The notes under the pieces were generated by a model that worked only from the letters and a program-made list of their open reading frames with translations, searched no databases and was not told the DNA's origin. The position numbers and the translations under genes were made by a program. From assembly GCA_049325415.1 (NCBI GenBank), contig JBMOLL010000069.1, positions 6,576 through 70,575 on the forward strand: 64,000 nucleotides of DNA. Direction: 5' to 3'. The DNA is from JBMOLL01 sp049325415. GTDB lineage: Bacteria > Bacteroidota > Bacteroidia > Bacteroidales > GCA-2748055. Positions 17,139 through 26,736 of this stretch are shown here, piece by piece; the stretch's first letter is position 1, and each line of letters opens with the position of its first letter.

Positions 17139-19727
17139 TCAGGGCTGATCGTATTTTACCCGGTAAAGCGTTATCACGGGAGCTTTATCCCCTCCGGTTT
17201 CCTTTATTTTCTGCAGGGCATCCGGATAGACCCTGCCGATGAGGAAAACCAGTTTCATCGGGATATTCTGATTCAGATCGCCGGCACTTTGATCTTCAAT
17301 GATATACCTGATATTCTTCTTCTTCAGCTCCGCAAGCATATAAGCGGGTTCGAATGCCTGGAACGACTGTCGTCCGGAAACCGGAAGCTCACGTAAACGC
17401 TCAATACCAACAACATAGCCTGACACATAACTGTTCCCGGCGATTTTTGAGTAGAGCTCCGGCGAATCGATCCGGTGTAAACGATACATTGCAGACCCGA
17501 TATAGACCAGGCCGTGGAAACTGTTCGACAGAACCGGAACAAGGTCCTGCTCCACCCGGTTGATATCAAAGCCCGCTGCGTCAAGAAGCAGGAATCTGTT
17601 TTTCCCGGCTTCCATCAACTCCATAAACTGCCGGTAGTCCATCAAAGGAGCCTCTGTGAGGTTTATAAACCGTGTGCCTGCCTGCATAGTCTCTTGCCCG
17701 GGAAGGCGGCTGCAGGCAATCAGGCTCCCGCTCTCTGAAATCTTCAGGGCATATTCGCAGATCTCCCCGTAAGCATCCGGTACAGGTGCTTTTTCCGGAA
17801 CAACAGCCTGCGCAGGCTTTTCCTGATTTGAGACATACCTGATCCTGAACACTGTTGCCGGCTCACCGGTTTCAGGTCCAGCCTGATACACCTGTTCAAA
17901 AATATCGGGATATCTGATCCTGATGGCAGTCATATAGTTGTGGACCGCAGAAAGGACTTCATCCGTTTGTCTTTCCCTGTATACCCGCAGATTCCCCAGC
18001 AGCAGATAAGCAACCCCGTTTCTTTCGAGGTTCTGCAGAAGTGAGTCGGCAAAAGCAATGCTGAAGTTGTTCCGGTCATCAACCAGTGAAGACAGTGGAA
18101 CGATATACTGCAGCTGGTTGTTGACCTCTACAATCTTTTGATATACAGCCTGATCCTGAATATTAAACAATTGCAGGCCCGACAATTCGGAGTCCTTCAT
18201 AATCACCCCGGCATAGCTTTGAGCCAGTGCATCGGCAATCTGCTGAGGAACCTGGTAACGGAAGAACTTTTCGATATCGATGGCCGTAAAATGCTCCCGG
18301 GAATCTTCCAGCTTGCTTCTCATGGCTGAAGCCCTGTAACTTTCGACTGTGTGAATGCCAAAGAAAATATCCTTCCCGGAAACCAGGGTCGCGATCTGCG
18401 GTTTTCGGGCTGCTACCAGGCCTTCCTTTTCGTTCAGGTTCTTGCCGATCCATTCACAGGCACGGAAATAATTCTTCCAGTCGGGACTTTGTCCGTAATA
18501 CGGGTCGCCATGATGATAGGCCCGCTGCGCTGCCCTGTTTTCCCCGGCAAAATGTGCTGCCGGAATCAGTTGAAGTATAAAGAGGAGAGATACAAGCAGG
18601 CCGGGCATCCAGGTCATCTTCTGGCTAAAGAACTGCCGGATTTCATAAACCACAAGAATAAAGATCAGGGGGATCAGGGGCTGGATAAAGCGTGACTGGT
18701 CCCACATTTCGGGGGTAAGCAACACAACGGCCAGGGAAAGGAACAGATAAATCTGTGAAAAAATGATGATCGGTTCCCTGGACCGGTTTTTGAAAAATGC
18801 CGCGATAAAAAACAAGACCCCTGCCAGTGTGAAGAAGAGGTTCTCTTTCACAGCGCCATAGCTTCTCAGCGCCAGGGCCTGCATCACGTGTTTTGACACA
18901 TAGCTGTTGAAATTATGAAAAAAGCGCTTGAAAAGCAGGGCTAGATCCGCACTTCCCTGGGAGGTGTCGTAGGGATTCTTTTGAAACAAGCCTGAGAGCT
19001 GGCTGGCAAAAGCAGAATTATTGGCAGGTTGTAATACATTCCACAACAAATCCCAGGAAAAGACCAGTAACACCGAGATCCAGGTAAAATGCAACAGATC
19101 CTTCCAGCGTTTTTGCAGCAGGAGGAAAAATACAACCGCCGGATAGACGGCTGCTCCGCTTGCCCTGGTCTTCATCAGGGCAAGTGCCAGAACCGACAGG
19201 AGCAGGATATCGCGGAAAGCAATCTGTTCGCGGGTAAAGCGACGGTAGAAAAAGTACAGGAGTCCGAACTGGATCAGGTTAAATAGAGCTTCCGAATAGG
19301 TGAGTGAGGCATAGCGAAGCCAGTAATAACTGATCGACAGGGTGAGCAGCAGAACAAAGAAGGTAAAGGGTTTGAAACCGGCTCTGAATGTCCTGTATAG
19401 GAAGCAGATGCTGCCCAGGAACATGGGTACCGACAGCAATCTTAACCAGAAGAGTCTGCCGCCGGTAAGCCCGTAAAATGGTGCCAGTAAAACAGGATAA
19501 AGCACACCCTGGAATCCCGGAACCTCTCCTCTCTCCCACAGTCGCTTCGCCCGGAGCAGATAGGCCGCATCGTCGCCACCGATATCAATACCGACGTTGA
19601 AATAAAGCAGGCTGAATACGAAAGTGATGAACAGTAGTAAATATAATACCCGGATCTCACTGCTCAGAAGCCAGTTATTCAACAGCGAATTCAATCCTGG
19701 TATACTTTTCTTGCTTTTTCTTTCCAT
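17139..19727 (-). CDS. Large ArnT/GT39-like membrane protein with periplasmic C-terminal half
   Basis: 862 residues. The N-terminal half (about 25-400) has roughly 10-12 membrane helices in the arrangement of GT-C glycosyltransferases (ArnT, PMT, family 39/83). An acidic pair in the first large loop (GGDDAAYLLRAKRLWERG) and the following PVLLAPFYGL segment match the catalytic loop region of that superfamily. The C-terminal half (about 400-862) is soluble, probably periplasmic, and has no recognised domain; it alternates short alpha/beta segments. GT-C enzymes transfer sugars from polyprenyl-phosphate carriers, so lipid or protein glycosylation is likely, but the substrate is unknown. It is a single-gene unit convergent with the RND terminator. 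Confidence 0.7.
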   Translation of the reverse strand: MERKSKKSIPGLNSLLNNWLLSSEIRVLYLLLFITFVFSLLYFNVGIDIGGDDAAYLLRAKRLWERGEVPGFQGVLYPVLLAPFYGLTGGRLFWLRLLSVPMFLGSICFLYRTFRAGFKPFTFFVLLLTLSISYYWLRYASLTYSEALFNLIQFGLLYFFYRRFTREQIAFRDILLLSVLALALMKTRASGAAVYPAVVFFLLLQKRWKDLLHFTWISVLLVFSWDLLWNVLQPANNSAFASQLSGLFQKNPYDTSQGSADLALLFKRFFHNFNSYVSKHVMQALALRSYGAVKENLFFTLAGVLFFIAAFFKNRSREPIIIFSQIYLFLSLAVVLLTPEMWDQSRFIQPLIPLIFILVVYEIRQFFSQKMTWMPGLLVSLLFILQLIPAAHFAGENRAAQRAYHHGDPYYGQSPDWKNYFRACEWIGKNLNEKEGLVAARKPQIATLVSGKDIFFGIHTVESYRASAMRSKLEDSREHFTAIDIEKFFRYQVPQQIADALAQSYAGVIMKDSELSGLQLFNIQDQAVYQKIVEVNNQLQYIVPLSSLVDDRNNFSIAFADSLLQNLERNGVAYLLLGNLRVYRERQTDEVLSAVHNYMTAIRIRYPDIFEQVYQAGPETGEPATVFRIRYVSNQEKPAQAVVPEKAPVPDAYGEICEYALKISESGSLIACSRLPGQETMQAGTRFINLTEAPLMDYRQFMELMEAGKNRFLLLDAAGFDINRVEQDLVPVLSNSFHGLVYIGSAMYRLHRIDSPELYSKIAGNSYVSGYVVGIERLRELPVSGRQSFQAFEPAYMLAELKKKNIRYIIEDQSAGDLNQNIPMKLVFLIGRVYPDALQKIKETGGDKAPVITLYRVKYDQP

Positions 19728-20230
19728 AGGGAAACGATATTTCTACCAAAAAATCCATACAAATCTTTATAAAACAGATCTGATTCGATTTTACTGTTGA
19801 CTAAAAGTAACCAATATTTGAAGACCCAGGTCAGTATTTTTTCCAGACAACAAATTAAAATACCTGATCGCAAACATTCTGTCAGGCAAAATGGTAAAAC
19901 AGAAAGGAGATGAATACCATCTCCTCTCCTCTGCATAACTAAAACTAACTAACCACTTAACTAAAAAAAAAAGATCTTTTATACAGGTAATTACCTCATT
20001 ATGATTACTTGTCTCCCTCTACCCTGCTTCTTTCGGCCAAATAAACAATGCAATAAAACTAAAACCTTCTTTCCCTTTTGTTTATGCCAGACGCAGCTTC
20101 GTGATTCACTCCACTATCTTAAGCATATAAGATAGCGGTCAGGCACTCCAGCAGGTGCCATTCCAATAAAACTATTCCCTGGAGGGTAATTCAGAATCTG
20201 CATAAGTGTTAAAAAAACTATTCATTAAAA
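19728..20230. other. Intergenic region, 503 bp, with two hairpins
   Basis: No gene is supported. On the side of the glucan locus are two hairpins: CTATCTTA (20114-20121) with TAAGATAG (20128-20135), and GGCAC (20142-20146) with GTGCC (20155-20159). Neither has a strong T tract, though a TTTTTTT run lies at 20210-20222 in minus orientation near the end of the 1,131-residue gene. They may serve as the 3' end of the locus. The left part should hold the promoter of the membrane glycosyltransferase; no TAnnTTTG match was seen. Confidence 0.4.
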
Positions 20231-23200
20231 TCAGGACTCGTCCATCAACTTCAGATAGACCTCAATAGACTCAACCAGGCCCGAGCGGCTGAATATCTCA
20301 TTGCTGAGCTGCCGGGGGATAGTCATATCCTCCAGTTCAATAATATCCCCGCAAAATTTCTTTACTAAAAGTAAGGTCCTGGCAGCTAAATAGTACACGA
20401 CTTTTATACTGCAAATGGAAAAAATGAGGTAAGGCTCACCATTCTGGGGCCTGATAAATTCCTGTTCATTAATCAAAAAGGGTTTAAAGTGCAGGGTACC
20501 GTCATGGATCAATACACCGAGTTCCTTCATCCTGCATTTCATTTCCTCCTTCACTCTTCCTGATAATCCGGGCTGCCACCCATTCCTCCCGACAGGCGAA
20601 CAAAAACAAGGGTCGGTGGGAAATGTATTGCTGCGGGATGGCTCTCTGTTCAATCCCAAATCCTGCCTGATCGAATAATAGCTACTTTTCAGATCCAAAT
20701 TTATTTTGCTGGGCGTTTCTGAGTAATGGACATTTTCAGATAAAGAAGCTACATTGTATAAAAGCTCTGAAAGAATAAACCAGTAATAGTTGCCGTAATC
20801 CTCCTTCTTGCTTAATAAATTCGATTTCCCTGCGATTGAATCCTTTTTAAATACCGTATTGTACAATCCTAAAATATTCTCCTTTTCCGGAGCATTCAAA
20901 ACATACAGTCCGGTAAGACAGTCTTTCAGATAAGAAACATGGTTCAAATCACCGTTAAAATGCAGATTCCCCTTCATATCCTGTCTGAAAACCGGTTGTT
21001 TACAGAATTTTAAAAGGCTTCTGATAACCGGATATCTTCTTTGGTAGTGGGGTGCTATATTATTCTTTTCAAGTATTCCTTGATAAACTCTTGCAGGGAA
21101 AAGATGATATTTATTCAACCGGGTATCATACAGACTGCTTTGTTTGATATTCTCCAGAAGCGAAACGGCAGATTCCAATGACAAAAAACAGGCGCCCAGA
21201 ATAGCTACCTGCCCTTCCAGCATTTCCTCCAAATGTACAATTTCTGCTTTATTCCCTTTCACTTCAAGCAGGTTGTATGTATTGTAGAGACCATCCTTTC
21301 TGATCGAAACCCTGATCGTTTCCCGAATATGTTTACCTGCCAGTTCCAGAAACTCCAGAATATTTTCCTTCAGTAGTCTTTCCTTAACCTCTGGATAATC
21401 TGAATAAACCGATTGCCTGTAAATACTACCTGCGATACCAAGTTTATCCATCAATTTCTTTCTTATTAAAGATGATTCAGCGGCCTGACCAGGATCTGTT
21501 CCGTTCAATACAAGCATAATATCTTTAAGGAAAGTGACCAGGTATGGAGAAACCGGAAATGACTTTCTATGATCCTTTTTAAACTGTTTAATTAAAAAAT
21601 TCAGCAATCTGTTTATCTGATAGGTGGTTACCATGGAAATACCGCAGCCAGTCAGTTCATTCACAGAACAGTAGCGGTCAGCATTTTGAGTATTGATCCA
21701 GATACCTCCCCCTGGAATGAAATTACCCAGACGGGTAAGAAGAGCAATTAAAAGCTTCTCAGTGAGTGAAGTATGAGCGATCTCCCCATACCTGCCAGTA
21801 AGAAATTTCGCATCTGCACCTTTGATCTTCACCTTTGACCGGATGGATTCATCCAGTTTTGAATCGAACCAGACTGCATTAGAGGGATCTTCAAGAATTT
21901 CACTGTATGTCTTTATCCTGAAGGGAACATTGGCAAAGACAAACCACTCTTTGTCGAGCCAGTTTGCCAAAAGTTCCGGGTAATATTTATCGGTTAGCTC
22001 CAGGAAATTCAGAAGGCAACCGATCTGCTGATCGCCACCATATCCGATAAATGTTCCGGATTGTTCCGAACTGGGGACATCCCATTCGATTCCTTCCTTT
22101 GATATCCGGAATGCGTTATATCCATCTACCGTCAAGGAATTCAGCAAGCGGAAAATCATTCCCGGAATGAATCCGGGATATGAGTATGCCAGTGCTTCCC
22201 AGCTCTGGAATATCTCTGTCCAATTTCCCTTGAAACCGAAAGACAGGCTCCTAAGTCTGGACCCTCTTTGACAGGGTATTGGGGAATCAGTTAAAGCAGC
22301 ATGGTTCCGTATACCTGTCAGGGGTAAATACTCAATAGTTAGTCGAATCAAATCTGCATCACATGTCAGTTCGGCTTTCCTACATAACTCCTGGTAATAA
22401 ACAAAGCCATTCACATCATCAAGCTTGTCCCGGAATCGGGATGCAACATCCTGGTTTACAACACTCAGGTGCGCTTCATAATCTTCACAATCAACAAGAT
22501 AATCATTAAAAAAAATACCTCCTTGCCTGATATTGAAAAGGGCACCTGCAAAATGTCTGGATTCAACGACAGGATCATCGCATACTTGAATCCCGTCGGC
22601 AAGGGCTACTAATGATCTCAGATTGTTTATTCCGATTTGCACATCTTCTTCAATATTTTCTTCAATTCCTGAGTTTACCTTAATTTCTTCAATCAGGGAA
22701 GTCATTGACACGTGATCCATCGCCACGTCGGCATTAATATACCACCTGGTTTTAGTCCCGGACTGGAGTTGAAGATCCCGGACAACCAGGTAGGAACCAC
22801 GTTTCCCATTTTTGAAACTTTCCGTATTTACCTTTCCGGTGAGTCTGAATGACTCAACCTGACCCTCCGACAAAAGAATGGCCCTGTTCTGCCTGGCTGT
22901 TCCCCATACTGCAGTAACCTTAAGTGTTTCATTGGCTTCAATTCTGTCCGGGGGAACAGCGGACAAACCGAAAATACCGACTCCTGTTTCCGGTTCAAGT
23001 TCATTCCTGATAAAGATTTCTGCCATATCCTTCTGATGGTCCCGGATAGAAAGCGTTCTTCCGTATGGCTGAATATTCCGAATACCATCCAGAACAGAAA
23101 GGTCGATAACCCTGTCGGAGATATTTTTCAGGACAGCTTTTCTAACCCACCCGTATTTTTCGCTATTCATCCAGGTATACCGGAATGTCATTCCGAGTGA

Positions 23201-23626
23201 ATAGTTTATCTCTTCGAACATGACTTTATTCCCGGCTGGATTTTTATATAGGTTCCTCTGGGTTTCCCAGATATACCTGTAAGAGGAACTGAAAGGTTCC
23301 CAGAGCATACAACCTTTATCAGTAATAATTCTGAATATTGTAAAACTACCGGTAAATGCCGAGGAGTGGTGAATATTATCTTCGGATTCGAAGGGGAAAA
23401 CTGACAGTTCCGGAGTTTTTCTGCCAGCGGTCAATCCTCCGGTACTTGAAATAAACATCCAATGATCGGAGTGACTGACTATATTCATCAGGAAGGGTTC
23501 AAGTCTGTCATATCCTGAAATCCGGAAAAACTGTTCACCATCCACAGTCACAAGGCGGTCCCACTCAGGTGTTCCTGTGGGTATCTTAAGAACTGATTCT
23601 CCGATGATAAGGTCTCCCGGGCACAT
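20231..23626 (-). CDS. Large cytosolic glycan-active protein, GH94/GH149-like beta-glucan phosphorylase candidate
   Basis: 1,131 residues with no signal peptide, so cytosolic. The N-terminal third looks like a beta-sandwich (HWMFISSTGGLTAGR, LWEPFSSSYRYIWETQRNLY, RYTWMNSEKYGWVRKAVLKN, LDGIRNIQPYG), and the middle looks like an alpha/alpha barrel (FKGNWTEIFQSWEALAYSYP, GGDQQIGCLLNFLEL, NFIPGGGIWINTQNADRY). This architecture, the length and its place as last gene of a beta-1,3-glucan locus fit the large phosphorylases related to GH94, such as GH149 (beta-1,3-oligoglucan phosphorylase), which would release glucose 1-phosphate from imported oligosaccharides. I cannot identify the catalytic Asp with certainty, and sequences of this pattern are often annotated only as hypothetical. 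The gene follows the GH-A lipoprotein gene by 8 bp. Confidence 0.5.
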   Translation of the reverse strand: MCPGDLIIGESVLKIPTGTPEWDRLVTVDGEQFFRISGYDRLEPFLMNIVSHSDHWMFISSTGGLTAGRKTPELSVFPFESEDNIHHSSAFTGSFTIFRIITDKGCMLWEPFSSSYRYIWETQRNLYKNPAGNKVMFEEINYSLGMTFRYTWMNSEKYGWVRKAVLKNISDRVIDLSVLDGIRNIQPYGRTLSIRDHQKDMAEIFIRNELEPETGVGIFGLSAVPPDRIEANETLKVTAVWGTARQNRAILLSEGQVESFRLTGKVNTESFKNGKRGSYLVVRDLQLQSGTKTRWYINADVAMDHVSMTSLIEEIKVNSGIEENIEEDVQIGINNLRSLVALADGIQVCDDPVVESRHFAGALFNIRQGGIFFNDYLVDCEDYEAHLSVVNQDVASRFRDKLDDVNGFVYYQELCRKAELTCDADLIRLTIEYLPLTGIRNHAALTDSPIPCQRGSRLRSLSFGFKGNWTEIFQSWEALAYSYPGFIPGMIFRLLNSLTVDGYNAFRISKEGIEWDVPSSEQSGTFIGYGGDQQIGCLLNFLELTDKYYPELLANWLDKEWFVFANVPFRIKTYSEILEDPSNAVWFDSKLDESIRSKVKIKGADAKFLTGRYGEIAHTSLTEKLLIALLTRLGNFIPGGGIWINTQNADRYCSVNELTGCGISMVTTYQINRLLNFLIKQFKKDHRKSFPVSPYLVTFLKDIMLVLNGTDPGQAAESSLIRKKLMDKLGIAGSIYRQSVYSDYPEVKERLLKENILEFLELAGKHIRETIRVSIRKDGLYNTYNLLEVKGNKAEIVHLEEMLEGQVAILGACFLSLESAVSLLENIKQSSLYDTRLNKYHLFPARVYQGILEKNNIAPHYQRRYPVIRSLLKFCKQPVFRQDMKGNLHFNGDLNHVSYLKDCLTGLYVLNAPEKENILGLYNTVFKKDSIAGKSNLLSKKEDYGNYYWFILSELLYNVASLSENVHYSETPSKINLDLKSSYYSIRQDLGLNREPSRSNTFPTDPCFCSPVGRNGWQPGLSGRVKEEMKCRMKELGVLIHDGTLHFKPFLINEQEFIRPQNGEPYLIFSICSIKVVYYLAARTLLLVKKFCGDIIELEDMTIPRQLSNEIFSRSGLVESIEVYLKLMDES

Positions 23627-23634
23627 TGTGTAAA

Positions 23635-24945
23635 TTATTTTACGAAGAAGGGGAAATTAAACGTAGCTACATGATTATTCCCATCAGATGCGTAAATGAA
23701 AAGTCTGTAAGCTCCCGGAACATCCGGGGCTTTGAACTCAAAACCGTCCTGAGTGAAGGTTAAATCCTTTATTATGATCGCCTGAGGTCTGGATTCAATA
23801 TCTCCCCCTTCTCTTTTATCAGAACTTTCTTCAAGGACCTCAATTTTGTAGCTTATATCATCTTCGTCAGGATCGCTGACAAGACACTTGCAAATACAAG
23901 GTTCACCGGGAATGGTGGTTATGTTATTATTTCTTCCCTTTTCATTAAATGTTGCATTATGAAACCTCGGTGCCCTGTTCTCCGGCCAGGATCCGGTCCA
24001 ATAATAATGCAGTACGTCTATGGCTTCGGTCTCCTCACCACTCTCTGAAAAAAGTCCATACCATGTCGGGGTTCTTTCCTGTTTCTGTCCCCAGAGAAAA
24101 ACAAAGGATCCCATACAGAGCGAATCATCTTTCAGGATCACGTTCTCATACCTGTATTTTATGGCATCGGCTTTTTCAGAAGAAGATTGTTCAATAGGAG
24201 CATTCCAGGAAGTCTGTCCGACTTCCCAATGACCTGTAGCACCCCATTCAGAAACCAGGTATGGCTTTTTATAACCGGCATCTTTCAACCTTGTACTGAG
24301 GTTGACCACATCGGCGTACATCTGAACTGAAATAAAATCAATTTCCGGACAATATTCTTTGATATAGTCGACATCAGTTTTGGAAATTCCGGAAAGCATG
24401 GTTGTTGTTGGATGATTTCCGTCATTTTTATGGATATAATTGGCAATATCATTGACAGCCCTCCAGACTTTTGGATTGGTCGATCTAAGATTCAGTTCAT
24501 TACCGATACCCCATGCCAGTAATGCAGGATGATTTTTATACTTATCGACCTGTTTCACCAACCGTTCATACTGTTCTCTTACCTTTACCGTATCATTATA
24601 ATCAAACCCGTGTCTTTCCAGGGCAACATTCAGACCCATGACAACCATAAGGCCGTTTTCCCTGGCAAGGTCCAGGACCTGTTCACCTGTCTGTTTGCTG
24701 TTATCGACCCGCCAGGTCCTGAAAGTATTGCCCCCATGTCCGGCCAGTGCTTTAATATCACCTCCTTCGCACCCGGCTCCCTTGATATAAAATTCCTGGT
24801 TGTTGACATACAGGCGGTATTTGCCTTCCATATCTTTCATTTCCACATGGGCCGGGGTCCAGTTCTCACCGGTTTTTTCCATTTTATTGTTACAGGCTGA
24901 TAGTGCAAAAAGCACAATGAATGCAAGTGTTGTGTTCAGTTTCAT
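23635..24945 (-). CDS. Clan GH-A glycoside hydrolase lipoprotein (GH2-TIM/GH72/GH158-like)
   Basis: 436 residues. The signal ends in a lipobox (LSAC, Cys18), so it is a lipoprotein. The TIM-barrel half shows YIKGAGCEGGDIKALAGHGG and NTFRTWRVD, then the acid/base Glu in LAWGIGNELN and the nucleophile Glu in LVSEWGATGHW, the two-glutamate retaining machinery of clan GH-A. The C-terminal approx. 110 residues form a beta-rich Ig-like domain (IPGEPCICKCLVSDPDED, VPGAYRLFIYASDG). The KGxGxEGG opening recalls GH72 beta-1,3-glucanosyltransferases, while GH158 endo-beta-1,3-glucanases are another possibility. In context it should act on beta-1,3-glucan oligosaccharides. Confidence 0.75.
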   Translation of the reverse strand: MKLNTTLAFIVLFALSACNNKMEKTGENWTPAHVEMKDMEGKYRLYVNNQEFYIKGAGCEGGDIKALAGHGGNTFRTWRVDNSKQTGEQVLDLARENGLMVVMGLNVALERHGFDYNDTVKVREQYERLVKQVDKYKNHPALLAWGIGNELNLRSTNPKVWRAVNDIANYIHKNDGNHPTTTMLSGISKTDVDYIKEYCPEIDFISVQMYADVVNLSTRLKDAGYKKPYLVSEWGATGHWEVGQTSWNAPIEQSSSEKADAIKYRYENVILKDDSLCMGSFVFLWGQKQERTPTWYGLFSESGEETEAIDVLHYYWTGSWPENRAPRFHNATFNEKGRNNNITTIPGEPCICKCLVSDPDEDDISYKIEVLEESSDKREGGDIESRPQAIIIKDLTFTQDGFEFKAPDVPGAYRLFIYASDGNNHVATFNFPFFVK

Positions 24946-24957
24946 CTTATTAAATAT

Positions 24958-26529
24958 TTATTTCCGTACTAACTGTTTTTCAATTTCTTCCAGTGATTTA
25001 CCCTTTGTTTCCGGTATAAAATAGGCCACAAAAAGCAGGGTTAGGAATCCAAAAACGGCATAGATTAAATAGGTGGCACCCGAGCCAAGGTATTCCAGTT
25101 CCAGAGGAAATACTGTTGCGATTGAGAAGCTTACAATAGAGTTCCAGAATCCCGCAAGGGAAATCGCCAGACCGCGAAGCTTATTCGGAAAGATTTCCGA
25201 GAAAAGCGTCCACATAACCGGACCGAGTGAAATGGCAAAAGAAGCTACAAAAAGTATAAGACCGATCAGCACCCCAACCGAGTTTATAGTTATACAGTTT
25301 TTGATTATCACCTCCTTATATGAATTGTAAAAATCCTTCCCAATAGTATTTCTTACTTCATCAAAAAAAATGGTCTCCTTTTTATACGTTTTGCCAAGCA
25401 TGGGCTCCAGTAGTTCAGTTAGCTCAACACAATCATCTGATTTTCCACTTTTTTGCAGTTCAGATACAATGCCTGACAAATTATATTCTGTAAGGGAATA
25501 ATGAGCAGTTATAAAAGATACTCCAACAATAGACAGTGATATAAAGATACCGACAGAGCCGATGATCAGAAGAGGTTTTCTACCCAGTCTGTCGATAAGA
25601 AACATAGCAATGACAGTCATAACTACATTTGTCAAACCGAGAATGATGGCCTGCATGAAAGCCGTATCTTTTCCGTCTCCTGCCATTTCAAAAATCATTG
25701 GCGCATAATAGAAAATGGCATTAATACCAGTGATCTGCTGGAAGAACGCGATCCCAAGTCCTATAAGCAGAACCCATTTCATTTTCCTGGAAAAAAGCTC
25801 GGCGAGTGAGCCTTTTTCGTTTTTACACTCTGCTTCCAGGCTTGTTCTGATTTCTTTAAATACAGAATCGGCATGATGTTTACCATTGATCTTTATAAGG
25901 ACCTTCAAGGCTTCTTCATCAAATTTCTTTCTGATTAACCATCTTGGGCTGCGCGGTACAAAGAAGAGAAACAGGAAATACAACCCTGCAGGTACTAGTC
26001 CTACGCCAAGCATCCATCTCCAACTCAGATCGGTGTCTGATACTGTTCTCTGAATAAAATAATTGGAGAAATAGGCTACAAAAATTCCCAAAACAATATT
26101 TAGCTGGTTCAAGGTAACCAGGGTTCCTCTCCACTTTCGGGGAGCGATCTCCGCAATATACATGGGTGCTACCAGGATTGCCATCCCTACTCCAACACCA
26201 CCGACAATCCTAGCCGCTATAAAGAATACAATATTATGCGCAAGTGCGGTACCCAGTGCACAGCAAGCAAAAAGAAATGCGGTAATCAAAAGGACTTTTT
26301 TTCTTCCATACCTGTCTGCAAGTGGACCGGCTATCAGGTTTCCACCAATCGAGCCCAGAATAATGGAGCTGACCGAAAGTCCGATTAGCCATGACCCGGT
26401 ATCCAGCCCGAAAGTAACTTTATAATATGGAGTAGCGCCTGAAATAACTGCACTGTCGAACCCAAGCAGGAAGCCTCCAAGTGCTGCAATGAGTGAAATC
26501 AGTATGGCATAAAGATAATTAGGTTTCAT
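24958..26529 (-). CDS. MFS sugar porter family transporter
   Basis: 523 residues with 12 membrane helices and the sugar porter signatures: LADRYGRKK between helices 2 and 3, PRSPRWLIRKK after helix 6, QQITGINAIFYYAP in helix 7, and the C-terminal PETKGKSLEEIEKQL. It imports a monosaccharide or small oligosaccharide across the inner membrane by proton symport. It is unusual in having an extra hydrophilic loop of about 75 residues (from HYSLTEYNLSG to NSYKEVIIKNC) in the second half, likely periplasmic, before helix 10. It sits 12 bp upstream of the GH-A gene within the glucan locus, so glucose or a short beta-glucan is the probable cargo. Confidence 0.9.
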   Translation of the reverse strand: MKPNYLYAILISLIAALGGFLLGFDSAVISGATPYYKVTFGLDTGSWLIGLSVSSIILGSIGGNLIAGPLADRYGRKKVLLITAFLFACCALGTALAHNIVFFIAARIVGGVGVGMAILVAPMYIAEIAPRKWRGTLVTLNQLNIVLGIFVAYFSNYFIQRTVSDTDLSWRWMLGVGLVPAGLYFLFLFFVPRSPRWLIRKKFDEEALKVLIKINGKHHADSVFKEIRTSLEAECKNEKGSLAELFSRKMKWVLLIGLGIAFFQQITGINAIFYYAPMIFEMAGDGKDTAFMQAIILGLTNVVMTVIAMFLIDRLGRKPLLIIGSVGIFISLSIVGVSFITAHYSLTEYNLSGIVSELQKSGKSDDCVELTELLEPMLGKTYKKETIFFDEVRNTIGKDFYNSYKEVIIKNCITINSVGVLIGLILFVASFAISLGPVMWTLFSEIFPNKLRGLAISLAGFWNSIVSFSIATVFPLELEYLGSGATYLIYAVFGFLTLLFVAYFIPETKGKSLEEIEKQLVRK

Positions 26530-26736
26530 ATCTGTTTTTTATAACTCACATTTTCATTCTCCCATCTCAGGAGTCATCATTAATTTCTCTCTTGCCTTAT
26601 TTTTTTCAGGTCAGTTAACTTATTTGTTACCGGATACGACAGTATCCCTTTTCTTTTCGAATTAACTCCATCGCCGGATTTTTCAGCCGTATTAATAAAA
26701 TAACGTGTACTTCTTGGAAAACAAAATGGTAATAAT

